A DNA stretch of 56,539 nucleotides from Lachnospiraceae bacterium (lineage in GTDB: Bacteria; Bacillota; Clostridia; Lachnospirales; Lachnospiraceae), in the NCBI GenBank assembly GCA_910574715.1, contig CAJTCH010000034.1, positions 1 through 56,539 of the forward strand, in the 5' to 3' direction. A program made the translations under genes and the position numbers. Below the pieces are notes generated by a model. That model worked only from the letters and a program-made list of their open reading frames with translations. It was not told where the DNA came from and searched no databases. Of this stretch, positions 1-8,882 are shown piece by piece (the stretch's first letter is position 1; each line of letters begins with the position of its first letter).

Positions 1-69
1 AGTAGGTTTATTAAAGTTACCCTTTTTTACATCAACTGTTTGAAAAAAACTTTTTTAACATTTTTCATT

Positions 70-321
70 TTAACTATTGACATTTCTTAGCTGGACTTCC
101 ACGAAGAAATCATATACCCTTGGAATATATGGATGGCTTAATTCCTTCAAGATATCAACTTCGCGCCGCAGAAATTCCTTACTGGCAGACAGCTTGCGCT
201 TGTCGATCTTTAATACTACCTTCTTTTTCAGGCGCAAATGCTGTGCAAGATAGACATTACCGCCTCCGCCTGCACCCAATCTCTTAATTATTTCATATGT
301 TGAAGCAATAATCTGTGACAT
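70..321 (-). pseudogene. Truncated Ser/Thr protein kinase (N-lobe only)
   Basis: The 83 residues match the first part of a Hanks-type Ser/Thr kinase: glycine-rich loop GAGGGGNVY near residue 17, the ATP-binding lysine in VVLKIDK and a helix-C-like stretch ending SHPYIPRVYDFFVE. A bacterial kinase domain needs about 260 residues. Here homology stops after DFFVE and a few unrelated codons run into TAA, so the HRD and DFG motifs are absent and it cannot be catalytic. It starts 17 bases downstream of the small membrane protein gene, probably in the same transcript. It may be a decayed kinase or the edge of a deletion or insertion; I cannot see any other part of the kinase in the window. Confidence 0.75.
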
Positions 322-338
322 ACCAATCTTTCACTTTC

Positions 339-497
339 TTATAAAAATTCATTCTTTCCGTATTCTTCGTCCAACCAGATATCTATACGGATTTTCCGAA
401 TATGCGAAACAACGAGATATATCATTGCCATTATCAGTGAACCTCCCGCAACGATGATTCCTCCATAAAATAAGATCTCATTCGTCAGCCAACCCAT
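339..497 (-). CDS. Small single-pass membrane protein (52 aa)
   Basis: The frame runs from ATG at 497 to TAA at 339-341. It begins MGWLTNEILFYGG, continues with a hydrophobic segment rich in Ile, Val and Ala (about residues 9-30) and ends in a charged tail with LDEEYGK. AGAAAGGA lies about 10 bases upstream. The layout predicts a short outside N-terminus, one membrane helix and a cytoplasmic tail. It is the first gene after the promoter at 552-580 and precedes the truncated kinase, so it may once have partnered a receptor or anchor system of that kinase. Function is not known to me. Confidence 0.6.
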   Translation of the reverse strand: MGWLTNEILFYGGIIVAGGSLIMAMIYLVVSHIRKIRIDIWLDEEYGKNEFL

Positions 498-539
498 TCT
501 TCAAATCCTTTCTGAGATTGTGTTATTTCTTTAATTCGT

Positions 540-580
540 TATATCGTTATTATTATACGATATATTTTATTATTCTGCAA
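540..580 (-). promoter_or_regulatory. Sigma-A promoter with palindromic operator (copy 1)
   Basis: On the minus strand, -35 TTGCAG (575-580) and -10 TATAAT (552-557) are 17 bases apart. A perfect inverted repeat, TATATCGT / ACGATATA with a 9-base spacer (540-564), covers the -10. Two further promoters in the window (2396-2436 and 4269-4311) share this layout and sequence, implying one common regulator. It drives the small membrane protein and kinase remnant. Confidence 0.8.
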
Positions 581-612
581 TTATTTCTTTTCGGTTCAGA
601 CAATCTGCCCTG

Positions 613-2295
613 TTATCTCATCTCTTCAATCAGCTTCAAGTCCTCCCTGGACAGCGTCACTTCCGGCTGGTCATTGATCTTCCACCCAAGACGGCTCGTC
701 CCTTCCTTAACATTCTCTAACATATGCGGTATCTCCGCTGCACGTTCCGCGCAAAATCTGGCGCTGTCCATATCATTAGCCTGCTTATAAAGCTCTGCGC
801 AGTAAGCCAGAGAATTCAGGTAGTCCACATACTCCTCATACTGATACGGCGCTAAACGTATCGCCGTAAGCTTATATCTGACAAACGCTTCTACATCTCC
901 CTGCGAAAATACTGCCCGTGCCTTTGCACTATAAGCAACCGAAACATGACTGTTTCCCTCCAAGATGGAATCCGCCCTCTTCTCCATCTCCTCCGGGCCT
1001 TCCGACATATTCAGAAGTTCGATCTTTGCCATCGTATTGCCGCCGTAAAATCGAATTGCCTGTTCCGGTTCTCCTTTGATATAGAAGCAATCTGAAGCGC
1101 CAGCTATAACCGATAACACCGCGATTACAATCATAGATAATCCTGCCGCTATCTTCGTCAGTATGGATATCTTTATCTTCTTAACATTTCGTATATCCAG
1201 AAACAACAACAGCACAAAACACATTATCAAAAATTGAAAATCGTAGTCAAACAGGCTGTGCAGCAGCATAACCGCCAGGATGACTCTGTCCCTTTCAGAT
1301 GTATTTTCAGACAGAAGGGAACGGATGACTGCGCCATATATAAGTAAGGCAGGAACAATTCCGATATCCAGCATAATCTGTAAAAATTCATTGTGAACAC
1401 TTACAACAGAATATACCCCTGTCTGCATTTCCTGCTGTACAAAATAATAACCGTAATATCCCATTCCAAAAGGATGGGTAACGATCATTTTTATTGCATC
1501 CCTGTCATACAAAAGCCTGCCCCAGAATGTACTGGCATTTCCTCCCATAGACAGCAGACGGTCATAAATCTCTTTGCCGTATCCTCCAAAAGCCAGGACA
1601 GCCGCCAGAATTACGAATCCTCCAACGCATAATATACTGTATTTCCGCAATTCCTTCTTCAATATCAGAAGCATGAAGAATACGACTATCGTCATCACCA
1701 TAACCGTCCGGCTTCCGCTCAGGTAGATACCCGTCAAAGCAATCAGCACATGGATCGCTATCATCCAATCTGTCTTCTTAATGCTCATCCGGTACACGGA
1801 AACCAACAGGCAAACTAACATAAACAGTGCATATGTATTCGGATACTGAAAGAAACCGGCCAATCTTCCTGCAACGGAAACATATTCCGAAAACGCCGGA
1901 AATTGCATCAACGCAAAAGAGAATACTGTCATCAGGCTCCCCATAACCGGCAAAGACTGTATCAATCGCTCTCTTTGCTCCAACACCTGACACATAACAA
2001 AAAAAAATATCAAAACCGGAAGGAACTTAATTCCTCCCATTAAAGACATTCCTGAATCAACTGCCCACAAACCGGCAAGAAAATATCCCAGCGTCAAAGT
2101 TACGACCGCAGCAAGATTCCAGTCAAAAGAAATCCAAAATTCACCTGAACGTATCAGCAGACAGACTGCCATAATCATAAGAACGATCAATAACACTGCC
2201 GATACACAGCAAAAATATCCGCCTCCGGCTATACCGGATACGATCAAGATGATGAATAAAAAATAATATAGATAACTATGCTTTCCTTCCGGCAT
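613..2295 (-). CDS. O-antigen ligase / Wzy-family membrane protein with TPR-like tail
   Basis: A 560-residue polytopic protein with about 10-12 hydrophobic helices in the first 420 residues. The Wzy_C signature region near residues 290-320 contains HPFGMGYYGYYF and VHNEFLQIMLDIGI, as in O-antigen ligases and surface polysaccharide polymerases. The last 130 residues are hydrophilic and helical, resembling a TPR-like domain outside the membrane. It probably ligates or polymerises lipid-linked glycan at the cell surface. ATG 2295 is chosen because AAGGAGG lies 5 bases upstream; a longer frame from 2322 has no such site. No glycosyltransferases lie nearby, so the substrate may come from elsewhere. 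Confidence 0.75.
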   Translation of the reverse strand: MPEGKHSYLYYFLFIILIVSGIAGGGYFCCVSAVLLIVLMIMAVCLLIRSGEFWISFDWNLAAVVTLTLGYFLAGLWAVDSGMSLMGGIKFLPVLIFFFVMCQVLEQRERLIQSLPVMGSLMTVFSFALMQFPAFSEYVSVAGRLAGFFQYPNTYALFMLVCLLVSVYRMSIKKTDWMIAIHVLIALTGIYLSGSRTVMVMTIVVFFMLLILKKELRKYSILCVGGFVILAAVLAFGGYGKEIYDRLLSMGGNASTFWGRLLYDRDAIKMIVTHPFGMGYYGYYFVQQEMQTGVYSVVSVHNEFLQIMLDIGIVPALLIYGAVIRSLLSENTSERDRVILAVMLLHSLFDYDFQFLIMCFVLLLFLDIRNVKKIKISILTKIAAGLSMIVIAVLSVIAGASDCFYIKGEPEQAIRFYGGNTMAKIELLNMSEGPEEMEKRADSILEGNSHVSVAYSAKARAVFSQGDVEAFVRYKLTAIRLAPYQYEEYVDYLNSLAYCAELYKQANDMDSARFCAERAAEIPHMLENVKEGTSRLGWKINDQPEVTLSREDLKLIEEMR

Positions 2296-2395
2296 ATGAG
2301 CCTCCTTAGCCAAAATACACATTACTGCCGCCTATACATGCAAACACACTTGTTTGAGTCACTGTCATTATAAATAGAGATCACTTAAAATTCGT

Positions 2396-2436
2396 ATTAT
2401 CGTTATTATTATACGCTTTATTCCATTGTATTGCAA
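2396..2436 (-). promoter_or_regulatory. Sigma-A promoter with operator (copy 2)
   Basis: Minus-strand -35 TTGCAA (2431-2436), 17-base spacer and -10 TATAAT (2408-2413). The sequence downstream of the -10 (AATAACGATAATACGAA) is nearly identical to the other two copies, although the outer palindrome arm is weaker. It drives the O-antigen-ligase-like gene about 110 bases downstream. Confidence 0.8.
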
Positions 2437-2475
2437 TAAAAAGAATATCGCAAACAAACTACTACTCCAATACAG

Positions 2476-2507
2476 AAAACCGGCATGAACTCCTCCACGC
2501 CGGTTTT
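2476..2507 (-). terminator. Intrinsic terminator after the LRR gene
   Basis: Inverted repeat AAAACCGGC / GCCGGTTTT with a 14-base loop, ending in a T-tract when read on the minus strand. It sits about 70 bases after the LRR stop codon and could act in both directions. Confidence 0.7.
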
Positions 2508-2578
2508 ACCGAAAACTTCATTTACTTACTTAATATGTGCCTGCAAGAATGCACACCACAATCCAGAGCATGCCCGCA

Positions 2579-4228
2579 TCATGCCGCATTTCTTCTCCTG
2601 CTTGCTGCAGTAACGCCGATTCCCGTTGAGAATACCGCAATCAGCATCCATAATACTGCCGCTGCCTGATCCCCCGTTTTTGGAGATGATACATTTCTAG
2701 CCGTACCAGTTCTGTTTGCCCCCGTCACGCTACCATTAGCGCTGCCTGATCCATTTGAGCCAGATATTACACCTGACGCCCCCGGTACTGTAGTATTGCT
2801 GCCTGTCTTTGCCAGTACATTCAATTCTGTGTCCACAGAACCATAGGTATAATTCATGGTGACCTTATGTTTGCCTACTGAGAGCGTGTCCAGATACTTT
2901 GACAAGAATGTCAGCACAGTTGATCCTTCCTTCAAAGTATAGTTACTCCGATCTACTTCTTCGCCGTCTACGTGTACACTCACAAAATCCTTCAATTCTC
3001 CGGTACACTTGATTGTAGCTCCTTCACCGCTGCCGATAATGTATATGTTATCTGTGACCTCCGGGACGATCCTAAGCGGTTTGACCTTATCTGTCGTTGA
3101 CGGCGGCTTCGGAGTTGCCGGTAATTTGGGCATTAGCCAGCCCGCAAATTTACTTCCCAAGCTGTTTCGTATTTCCTCGGTCCACGTTTTACTGGCAATT
3201 GTGCAATAAGCAATCGCTGTTACATCCTCGAAGGGTTCAAGTTGAACCACTCTATCATCAAAAGTAATCTCTGGTGCCTCTCCGTCAAACGTAACCTTTT
3301 TTAGACCTGTACATCCTGCAAATATGCCATCCCCCACACTCTTTACACTGCTTGGAAGCGTTACCTCAGGAAGCGTTCCGCAATATGCAAAAGCCCGATA
3401 AGCTATCCTCGTCACTTTATTTGGTATGGTCAGGGCCGAAAGGTTGGAACAACCGTAAAATGCATATGCACCTATTTTCACAATACTGGATGGAATAGAT
3501 ACACTTTTTAAACCAATACAGCCATAGAATACATATTCACCTATTTCTGTCATACTGTTCGGAATTGTCACAGTAGTCAGCTCACGGCATCTGTTAAACG
3601 CGTGATTTCCTATCTTCGTAACACTATTAGGTATAGCCAGATCAGAAAGGCTTTCACAATTATAAAATGCATACTCACCTATTTCCGTTACAGTTCCCGG
3701 TATTACTACTGTTCTTAATCCTCTGTACCACTCAAATGTATGATTCCCTATTCCCGTAACACCGTCTTCGATAACCACCGAGGTAATCCCTTCTATTATC
3801 TCATCATCAAACGGCGATTCTCCTGTTTCTCCACTTCCAGAGATCGTAACCACTCTATCTGTCAACGTCCATGTAAGACCATTAGCATCCGTCTCCGTTA
3901 TTGTATCCGTTCCTTCCCCGGGATTCACTGGCTCCGGGTCTCCCGATTCCGAAGCTGCCGGCTCCAAATCAGATGCTATATCTCTGGCTGTCAAATTCTC
4001 ATCTTTTTCAGATCGCGCATCTGTATCAGAGTTTATATCTTCGCTGCGATCACCAACTGTTTCAGTCTCATCCAACGACGCATCCACACTTTTCTTTACA
4101 TTCGAATCTGTCCTTTCTTCAATATTGACTTGTCCTGCATCTTCTTCTCCCTCTGCTGCCCAAGCCATCGAACCGCCAGACACCACCAGGGCTGCCGCCA
4201 GAAAGACGGCTGCTAACTTCCTCTTCAT
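2579..4228 (-). CDS. LRR_5 (BspA-like) surface protein, sortase-type anchor
   Basis: A 549-residue secreted protein. The signal peptide runs from MKRKLAAVFLAAALVV and ends near AWAA. An acidic Ser/Glu/Asp-rich spacer (about 26-115) follows, then BspA-type LRR_5 repeats (about 130-330) with recurring IGxxAFxxC and VTIPNSVTxIG units, a beta-rich region, and a Gly/Ser/Asn-rich linker. The C-terminus has SPKTGD, a hydrophobic helix and an RRR tail: a sortase sorting signal with Ser in place of Leu in LPxTG. Such proteins commonly bind host or bacterial surface ligands. It shares its operator with the two units downstream. Confidence 0.85.
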   Translation of the reverse strand: MKRKLAAVFLAAALVVSGGSMAWAAEGEEDAGQVNIEERTDSNVKKSVDASLDETETVGDRSEDINSDTDARSEKDENLTARDIASDLEPAASESGDPEPVNPGEGTDTITETDANGLTWTLTDRVVTISGSGETGESPFDDEIIEGITSVVIEDGVTGIGNHTFEWYRGLRTVVIPGTVTEIGEYAFYNCESLSDLAIPNSVTKIGNHAFNRCRELTTVTIPNSMTEIGEYVFYGCIGLKSVSIPSSIVKIGAYAFYGCSNLSALTIPNKVTRIAYRAFAYCGTLPEVTLPSSVKSVGDGIFAGCTGLKKVTFDGEAPEITFDDRVVQLEPFEDVTAIAYCTIASKTWTEEIRNSLGSKFAGWLMPKLPATPKPPSTTDKVKPLRIVPEVTDNIYIIGSGEGATIKCTGELKDFVSVHVDGEEVDRSNYTLKEGSTVLTFLSKYLDTLSVGKHKVTMNYTYGSVDTELNVLAKTGSNTTVPGASGVISGSNGSGSANGSVTGANRTGTARNVSSPKTGDQAAAVLWMLIAVFSTGIGVTAASRRRNAA

Positions 4229-4268
4229 TTTTTAATGCTCCTTCTCCATGATATATTTTGCACAATTC

Positions 4269-4311
4269 GTAATATCGTTTTTATTATACGTTATTACAAA
4301 GCAATTTGCAA
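4269..4311 (-). promoter_or_regulatory. Sigma-A promoter with palindromic operator (copy 3)
   Basis: Minus-strand -35 TTGCAA (4306-4311), 17-base spacer, -10 TATAAT (4283-4288). GTAATATCGT / ACGTTATTAC (4269-4297) is an inverted repeat with one mismatch over the -10. It drives the LRR surface protein. Confidence 0.8.
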
Positions 4312-4470
4312 TAGTTTTATATTTTATCTCCATATGGTGCGAAGTTAATAACATAAACTATACAAATTAGCGCAAGTCAAACTTTTCTAGTAAAATGGTT
4401 GATTATCTCAAAAAAGCCTTTCTATATGCAGCTTTACGGGCGCACTTTTGCCAGGTACAGGGATTTATAC
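4312..4470. other. Intergenic stretch, nothing recognised
   Basis: AT-rich sequence between the LRR promoter and the mobile-element remnants. A short plus-strand frame from 4395 reads like a shadow frame without a convincing binding site. The left edge of the decayed element probably lies here, but I could not define an end repeat. Confidence 0.3.
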
Positions 4471-4686
4471 CTAACCCCGGCAAAATGGCGTTCTATCACG
4501 TAACAAATCCACAACCAAAGTGGAGCAGAAAGCGGCTGCGCCGCCGGAACGCCCGGCGGACTGCTCCAAAAGGATCTCGTCGTATACCTTTTTCCGTCTC
4601 TCCTTGCGCCCTTTCCAGGCTATCTTGATTGCCTCCCCAAAAGCCTTAAAGTCATATCGTGGTACTGGTCTTTTTGCCATATTCAT
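4471..4686 (-). pseudogene. Degraded XRE-type HTH protein of a Tn1549-like element
   Basis: The first 38 residues (including VPRYDFKAFGEAIK and RKERRKKVYDEI) resemble the start of a small helix-turn-helix protein carried by Tn1549-like conjugative elements, as I recall that family. The expected continuation, including the recognition helix, is missing and the frame reads into unrelated Gly/Ala/Ser-rich sequence. I treat it as a relic. Family assignment is from memory of the motif and is moderately uncertain. Confidence 0.45.
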
Positions 4687-4848
4687 TCACCCTGTTACAT
4701 TTTACTGTTCACCTTTCTTTTTAGATATGTCTACACAGTTCTATCAGTTAGCCAAAATAATTTTCTTTATTTTCTAAAAGCAGCTTGAAGTTATTCGGTT
4801 GGACGTACATAATTATACTGATAGAGATCAGAGAAAAGGTGCATAAAG

Positions 4849-5052
4849 ATGTTAGAGTATATTCCCGCCCCGGAAGCAGCAACAAAATGGGGCATTTCAG
4901 AAAGACATGTGCAAAAGCTATGTGAGGAAAACCGCATACCGGGCGTGGCAAAATTCAGCCGCTTGTGGTTGATACCAAAGGACGCTGAAAAGCCCGCTGA
5001 CGGAAGATACAAGAAACGGGGTGAACGCATTGGTACGGATAGCGATATGTGA
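4849..5052 (+). CDS. Helix-turn-helix DNA-binding protein (67 aa)
   Basis: A small excisionase/MerR-like HTH protein: an N-terminal stretch PAPEAATKWGISERHVQKLC forms the helix-turn-helix, followed by RIPGVAKFSRLWLIPKDAEKP, typical of the wing in HTH_17-type proteins of conjugative elements. It precedes and slightly overlaps the broken response-regulator gene, so it may have been part of the same regulatory operon. It is intact and could still act as a small transcription factor. Confidence 0.65.
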   Translation: MLEYIPAPEAATKWGISERHVQKLCEENRIPGVAKFSRLWLIPKDAEKPADGRYKKRGERIGTDSDM

Positions 5053-5300
5053 CGACGATAAGGAAGCGATCAAATCTCATGGGGATATTGTGAAAGACTG
5101 TCTGCGCTCTTGCGGAATAGGTTATGAGATTGCAACTTATACACAAAGCAGCAATCTCCTTTTTGATATTACAGACGACCATTATGAAAATCAGTGACAG
5201 CATGGCATATCTCAAAAATGGCGAAACGCTTCCAATCAGCCGTTCCCATTTGCAGGAAGTAAAAAAGCAGATAAACAGGTTTTGGGGGGCGCATATATGA
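5030..5300 (+). pseudogene. LytTR response regulator with internal deletion
   Basis: From TTG 5030 the frame reads VRIAICDDDKEAI, the start of an AgrA/LytTR-type receiver, and stops at TGA 5195. One base out of frame, sequence from about 5190 gives MAYLKNGETLPISRSHLQEV and ends at 5300, which is the C-terminal end of a LytTR DNA-binding domain. The middle (rest of the receiver with the phospho-Asp, and most of LytTR) is missing, so a deletion of several hundred bases joined the two ends. The last codon overlaps the start of the histidine-kinase gene, as in functional operons of this type. Confidence 0.75.
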
Positions 5301-6585
5301 TGACTTGGTATCAGATACTTTCATTCTTTTTTACAAATGGATTGCGGATATTTTTAGGGCTGTATCTTGTTATAACATTGCAGCAATTAGCTGGAAACAG
5401 GAAAAAAGCAAGCGTCATTTCTGTGTGTGCAGCAGCCTTTATTACCGTGCTGTCCTGTTTCCCCATTCAGCAATTTTATATGACGGGTATAGAAATAATT
5501 TTTGTAATACTGATTGCATATTATCTATATGCGGCGCAGCCCAGGGTGAGCCTGTTTCTCATTTTCTTTTATGAAGCAACGGTTGCTTTGTGGGAATTTA
5601 TTCTATCGGCTGGGCTGGGGGATATCTTTCAATCAGACCGTTTTCTTGATATGCGGTCAAATGGATATATAGCGGCAGTTTGGATTGTCCGGCTTTTTAT
5701 GCTGGGAATTGCTTTTCTTACTGTGAAATCGCATAAAAGAAATGAAAATCTATCACCACGGATAATAGCCGGAATTGCGATAACTGGTATGCTGGGAGCC
5801 GTTCTTTTATCCGGGCAGAATACCGTATCCATAAGTGACGACCAACTGACAACTTGGATCATCTTCTCAATGCTAATCCTTGTAGCAATCTTATTTTTCA
5901 ACCTTAACCGCCAATATGAAATGGAGAAAAAGATTATGCTGCTTGAAAAAGAAAAAATGCGTTATTGGAGCATGACTATCAGACTCTTAAAAATGTTTAT
6001 GCCGCTAACGCAAAATTGTTCCATGACTTCCAAAATCATATTGATGTAGTGTATCACTATCTATAAAAAAACCATACAACGGAAGCCGCCCGCTACATTG
6101 AAAATCTGCGTTTTCCAATACAGGAACTTACACAGACAGCATGGGTAGGCGACGAAGCCGTAGACTATCTAATCAACAGCAAGATTGCCCTTGCTGCTTC
6201 CCTAAATATACAAGTAGGTACAAACATTAAATTTCCACGCCGCACCAATATACAAAGTGTTGACTTAGTTGCGATTTTAGGTAATCTTTTGGATAATGCC
6301 CTTGAAGCGATAAAAAATGAGGAAGATAGATTTCGCTTTGTCAATTTAACAATCCGCCGCATAAATGATATGATGGTGATCAAGGTGGAGAACGGGTGTA
6401 GTGCTAAACCGACCGAAATGAACGGAAGTTTGCAGACTTCCAAAGAAGATAAAACTTTGCACGGTTGGGGCCTGCAAAGCGTCCGTGCCGCCGCTGAATG
6501 CTATGACGGGACTATCGAAACAGAATACAGCAATCAGATATTCCGCGCTGTTGTAACATTATCTTTTGAAGCAGTAAAGGCATAA
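5297..6585 (+). pseudogene. GHKL (AgrC-like) sensor histidine kinase, frameshifted
   Basis: ATG 5297 overlaps the regulator stop (ATGA) and has a G-rich binding site. The first 220 residues contain about six membrane helices, then a coiled stretch (EKKIMLLEKEKM). A frameshift near 5957 shifts the reading frame; the other frame continues LLEHDYQTLKNVYAAN and FHDFQNHID, with the H-box histidine. A TAA at 6064 breaks it again. The rest reads through the N-box (LLDNALEAIKN) and G-box (WGLQSVRAAAECYDG) to 6585. Two lesions make it non-functional. It belonged with the broken LytTR regulator. Confidence 0.8.
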
Positions 6586-6631
6586 TCAATCTATCAGGAA
6601 AGCAGATCGTCCACGCTGGCGGTCTGTTTTT

Positions 6632-7074
6632 TCATGGACAAAAACCTACCGATTATGGACAAAGCGGAAGAAATGTCGCTTTTGCAGTATGCTATGACTG
6701 TAACAGAAGCTTACACACAAAACGAAATGCGTAATCGCTGGTGCTATGCCATTCATATTAGGGCGATTTGAGGGAGTAAATGTTATGCCGCTGGGGTTTG
6801 CCGTTCTATGCCTGAATACCCCAATCTGTATATTGCTTTCCTGTGATCCCGGTTTAGAACAGGCAGTCCGAACACTGCCGGGACAGGCAAAATCATTACT
6901 GCGCTTATAATCGCGCTGCAAAGTACAATCTTGTCCGTCCTGTTGGAGTGGTTTTGTCCCGTCCGTAACTGGAGGATTGAAGATGATTTATGGCAACACC
7001 CGCGAAAGTATATTGTACCGCTGATTATGTTTTTGATTGCAGGGCTTATCGGTATGTGGTCTGTAAATATATAG
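6632..7074 (+). pseudogene. Remnants of a multipass membrane protein
   Basis: No long frame survives, but several fragments look genuine: MPLGFAVLCLNTPICILL from 6784, and a C-terminal piece ending at TAG 7072 with ILSVLLEWFCPVRNW, DDLWQHPRKYIVPLIMF and a final hydrophobic helix. They lie in different frames, so at least one frameshift or deletion has occurred. The family is not recognised with certainty. Its position between a sensor kinase and an ABC transporter suggests membrane cargo of the same element. Confidence 0.45.
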
Positions 7075-7141
7075 GTTTTGCTCTGCATCGCCATAGCTGA
7101 AGTTTTAAGCTTATCACTTGTCGTAAGGAGGATATAATACC

Positions 7142-7363
7142 ATGAAAAATACAAAACGCTGCCCTAAATGCAGTTCACAAAATATTGTCCGTGTTCCCGA
7201 TAACCAAAATCGTCATGCCAGCGGGAACAATATTTATACTTCGACCTTTACATTGATGAAAAAAATCCCGGTTATACGCTATGTCTGCTGCGATTGCGGA
7301 TATGTGGAGAATTGGGTGGAAACGCAAAGAGAACGTGACGAAATCAAGCGCACATTTGGATAA
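7142..7363 (+). CDS. Zinc-ribbon small protein (73 aa)
   Basis: Two CxxC pairs (CPKC at residue 8 and CCDCG near 49) frame a basic middle, typical of a zinc ribbon. AAGGAGG lies 13 bases upstream of the ATG, and the gene ends 18 bases before the ABC ATPase start, so it is the first intact gene of that operon. Molecular role unknown; small zinc-ribbon proteins often accompany transporter or element genes. Confidence 0.65.
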   Translation: MKNTKRCPKCSSQNIVRVPDNQNRHASGNNIYTSTFTLMKKIPVIRYVCCDCGYVENWVETQRERDEIKRTFG

Positions 7364-7381
7364 TAAAAGGAGGGCTGCAAA

Positions 7382-8122
7382 ATGGAAAACATTATCCTGC
7401 AAACACACGGAATATCCGTAAAATATGGAAATTTCCTTGCGCTTGATGATGTAAGCATTAGTCTTAAAAATAAGCATATATACGGTTTTATTGGTGAGAA
7501 CGGCGCAGGTAAGACTACATTGATGAAAGTGCTGACAGGGCTGCTTTACCCGACAAACGGTGATTTTTCGCTGTTCGGGAAGAATAGACCATGCGATATT
7601 CTGAAAATGCGCCGACATATCGGCAGCACCATTGAAGCTCCTGCCCTTTATCCGGAATACTCCGCTTACCGTAATCTTGAATTACAGCGTATCCTTATCG
7701 GCAATCCCGACAAGGAAATATGTGATAAGCTACTTGGAATGGTGGGAATGACCGAGGTTAAGGATAAGAAGGCAGGAAAATTCTCTATGGGCATGAAGCA
7801 AAGACTTAGCATAGCAATGGCTCTTGTCGGCAAGCCGAAGCTGCTCATACTTGACGAACCGATAAACGGTCTTGATCCGAAAAACATATCTGAACTGCGC
7901 AGCTTGCTCAAAAGGCTGAATGAGGAAAATGACGTAACACTATTCCTATCAAGCCATTTCCTTAACGAGCTTTATCTGCTTGCCACTGATTACTATATTA
8001 TCCACAAGGGGAGAATAATCAAGTCACTCACTCATAATGAACTTGACGAAAAACTTTCAGTTACGGGGCAAAGCCTTGAAAAATACTTTCTTAGTATTAC
8101 GGGAGGTGACAGCAATGTATAA
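7382..8122 (+). CDS. ABC transporter ATP-binding protein (BcrA-like)
   Basis: A 246-residue ATPase with Walker A GENGAGKTT (about residues 39-47), signature FSMGMKQRLSIAMAL, Walker B LLILDEPINGLDP and switch SSHFLNEL. The short TIEAPALYPEYSAYRNLE region resembles bacitracin/lantibiotic self-protection ATPases. RBS AAAGGAGG lies 8 bases upstream. It overlaps the permease gene by 8 bases. With that permease it probably exports or removes peptide antibiotics. Its regulators upstream are broken, so expression may be constitutive or orphaned. Confidence 0.9.
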   Translation: MENIILQTHGISVKYGNFLALDDVSISLKNKHIYGFIGENGAGKTTLMKVLTGLLYPTNGDFSLFGKNRPCDILKMRRHIGSTIEAPALYPEYSAYRNLELQRILIGNPDKEICDKLLGMVGMTEVKDKKAGKFSMGMKQRLSIAMALVGKPKLLILDEPINGLDPKNISELRSLLKRLNEENDVTLFLSSHFLNELYLLATDYYIIHKGRIIKSLTHNELDEKLSVTGQSLEKYFLSITGGDSNV

Positions 8123-8810
8123 TCAGCTAATCATTGAAAAATACAAAGCGAAAAGATTTATTATAATGTATCTTACGGTGGCTGTTCTTGCAGCAGCAGG
8201 ATTTTTCCTTGGATTTCTGAAACTTCCGGAAAATCTTGATACAGCAACGGTGTTTTCTTTTTCGATTTGCGATACATCTTTTATGTTTATCATTTCACTT
8301 GTTACTGCTTGGTTTGCAGGAAATGATTTTCTAAACCGAACAATACATAATGAGATAAAGGCAGGGTACAGCCGTTTTTCAGTGTTTATTACAAGAACTA
8401 TTACAGCCGTTATCATGGCAGTGCTGCTACATTTAACCTATGTTTTCGCAACAGTTATCGGATTTGCTGTTAAATATAGGTTTGACAGTAGTATATTTTC
8501 TGTTACAGATTTTGTTTGGCTGCTGGTAGTCATGTTGCAGATATGTGCCAACATCTGTATCGTTATGTTTATTGTCTTTGCCCTCAAAAAAGTTACATCG
8601 GGAGTAGCTGTAACGATTGTGTTCAGCTTTGTGTCCTGCAATATCCTTAGAAACTTCATCAGAGAGAGTGTTTTCCGGCTGACCTGTTTTAGTCTTGCAC
8701 AAACGAATGATAACAGAACACTTACATTGTCGTCGGTGTTTGCAGCAGCGGTGATCGTTATTTCACCGACAGCAACACACTTAGTTTTCAGAAAATCCGA
8801 GATAAAATAA
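8115..8810 (+). CDS. ABC-2 type permease (BcrB-like)
   Basis: A 231-residue membrane protein with about six helices and the usual cytoplasmic start MYNQLIIEKYKAKRF. ATG 8115 is preferred: GGGAGGTGAC precedes it, it overlaps the ATPase stop, and residues upstream in the frame are a shadow of the ATPase. It forms the membrane half of the transporter. The gene appears full length for the BcrB class (about 230 residues). Confidence 0.85.
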   Translation: MYNQLIIEKYKAKRFIIMYLTVAVLAAAGFFLGFLKLPENLDTATVFSFSICDTSFMFIISLVTAWFAGNDFLNRTIHNEIKAGYSRFSVFITRTITAVIMAVLLHLTYVFATVIGFAVKYRFDSSIFSVTDFVWLLVVMLQICANICIVMFIVFALKKVTSGVAVTIVFSFVSCNILRNFIRESVFRLTCFSLAQTNDNRTLTLSSVFAAAVIVISPTATHLVFRKSEIK

Positions 8811-8882
8811 GTATTTCAGTTATGATACTACTACTATTTTCCTGATTATATCAGAGCATAGTTCATATTAAAATTATTAAAT

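Noticed and set aside
936..980. Antisense gene at 518-790 over the ligase gene end
   Set aside because: No binding site, and the frame is antisense to the coding C-terminus of the O-antigen-ligase-like protein.
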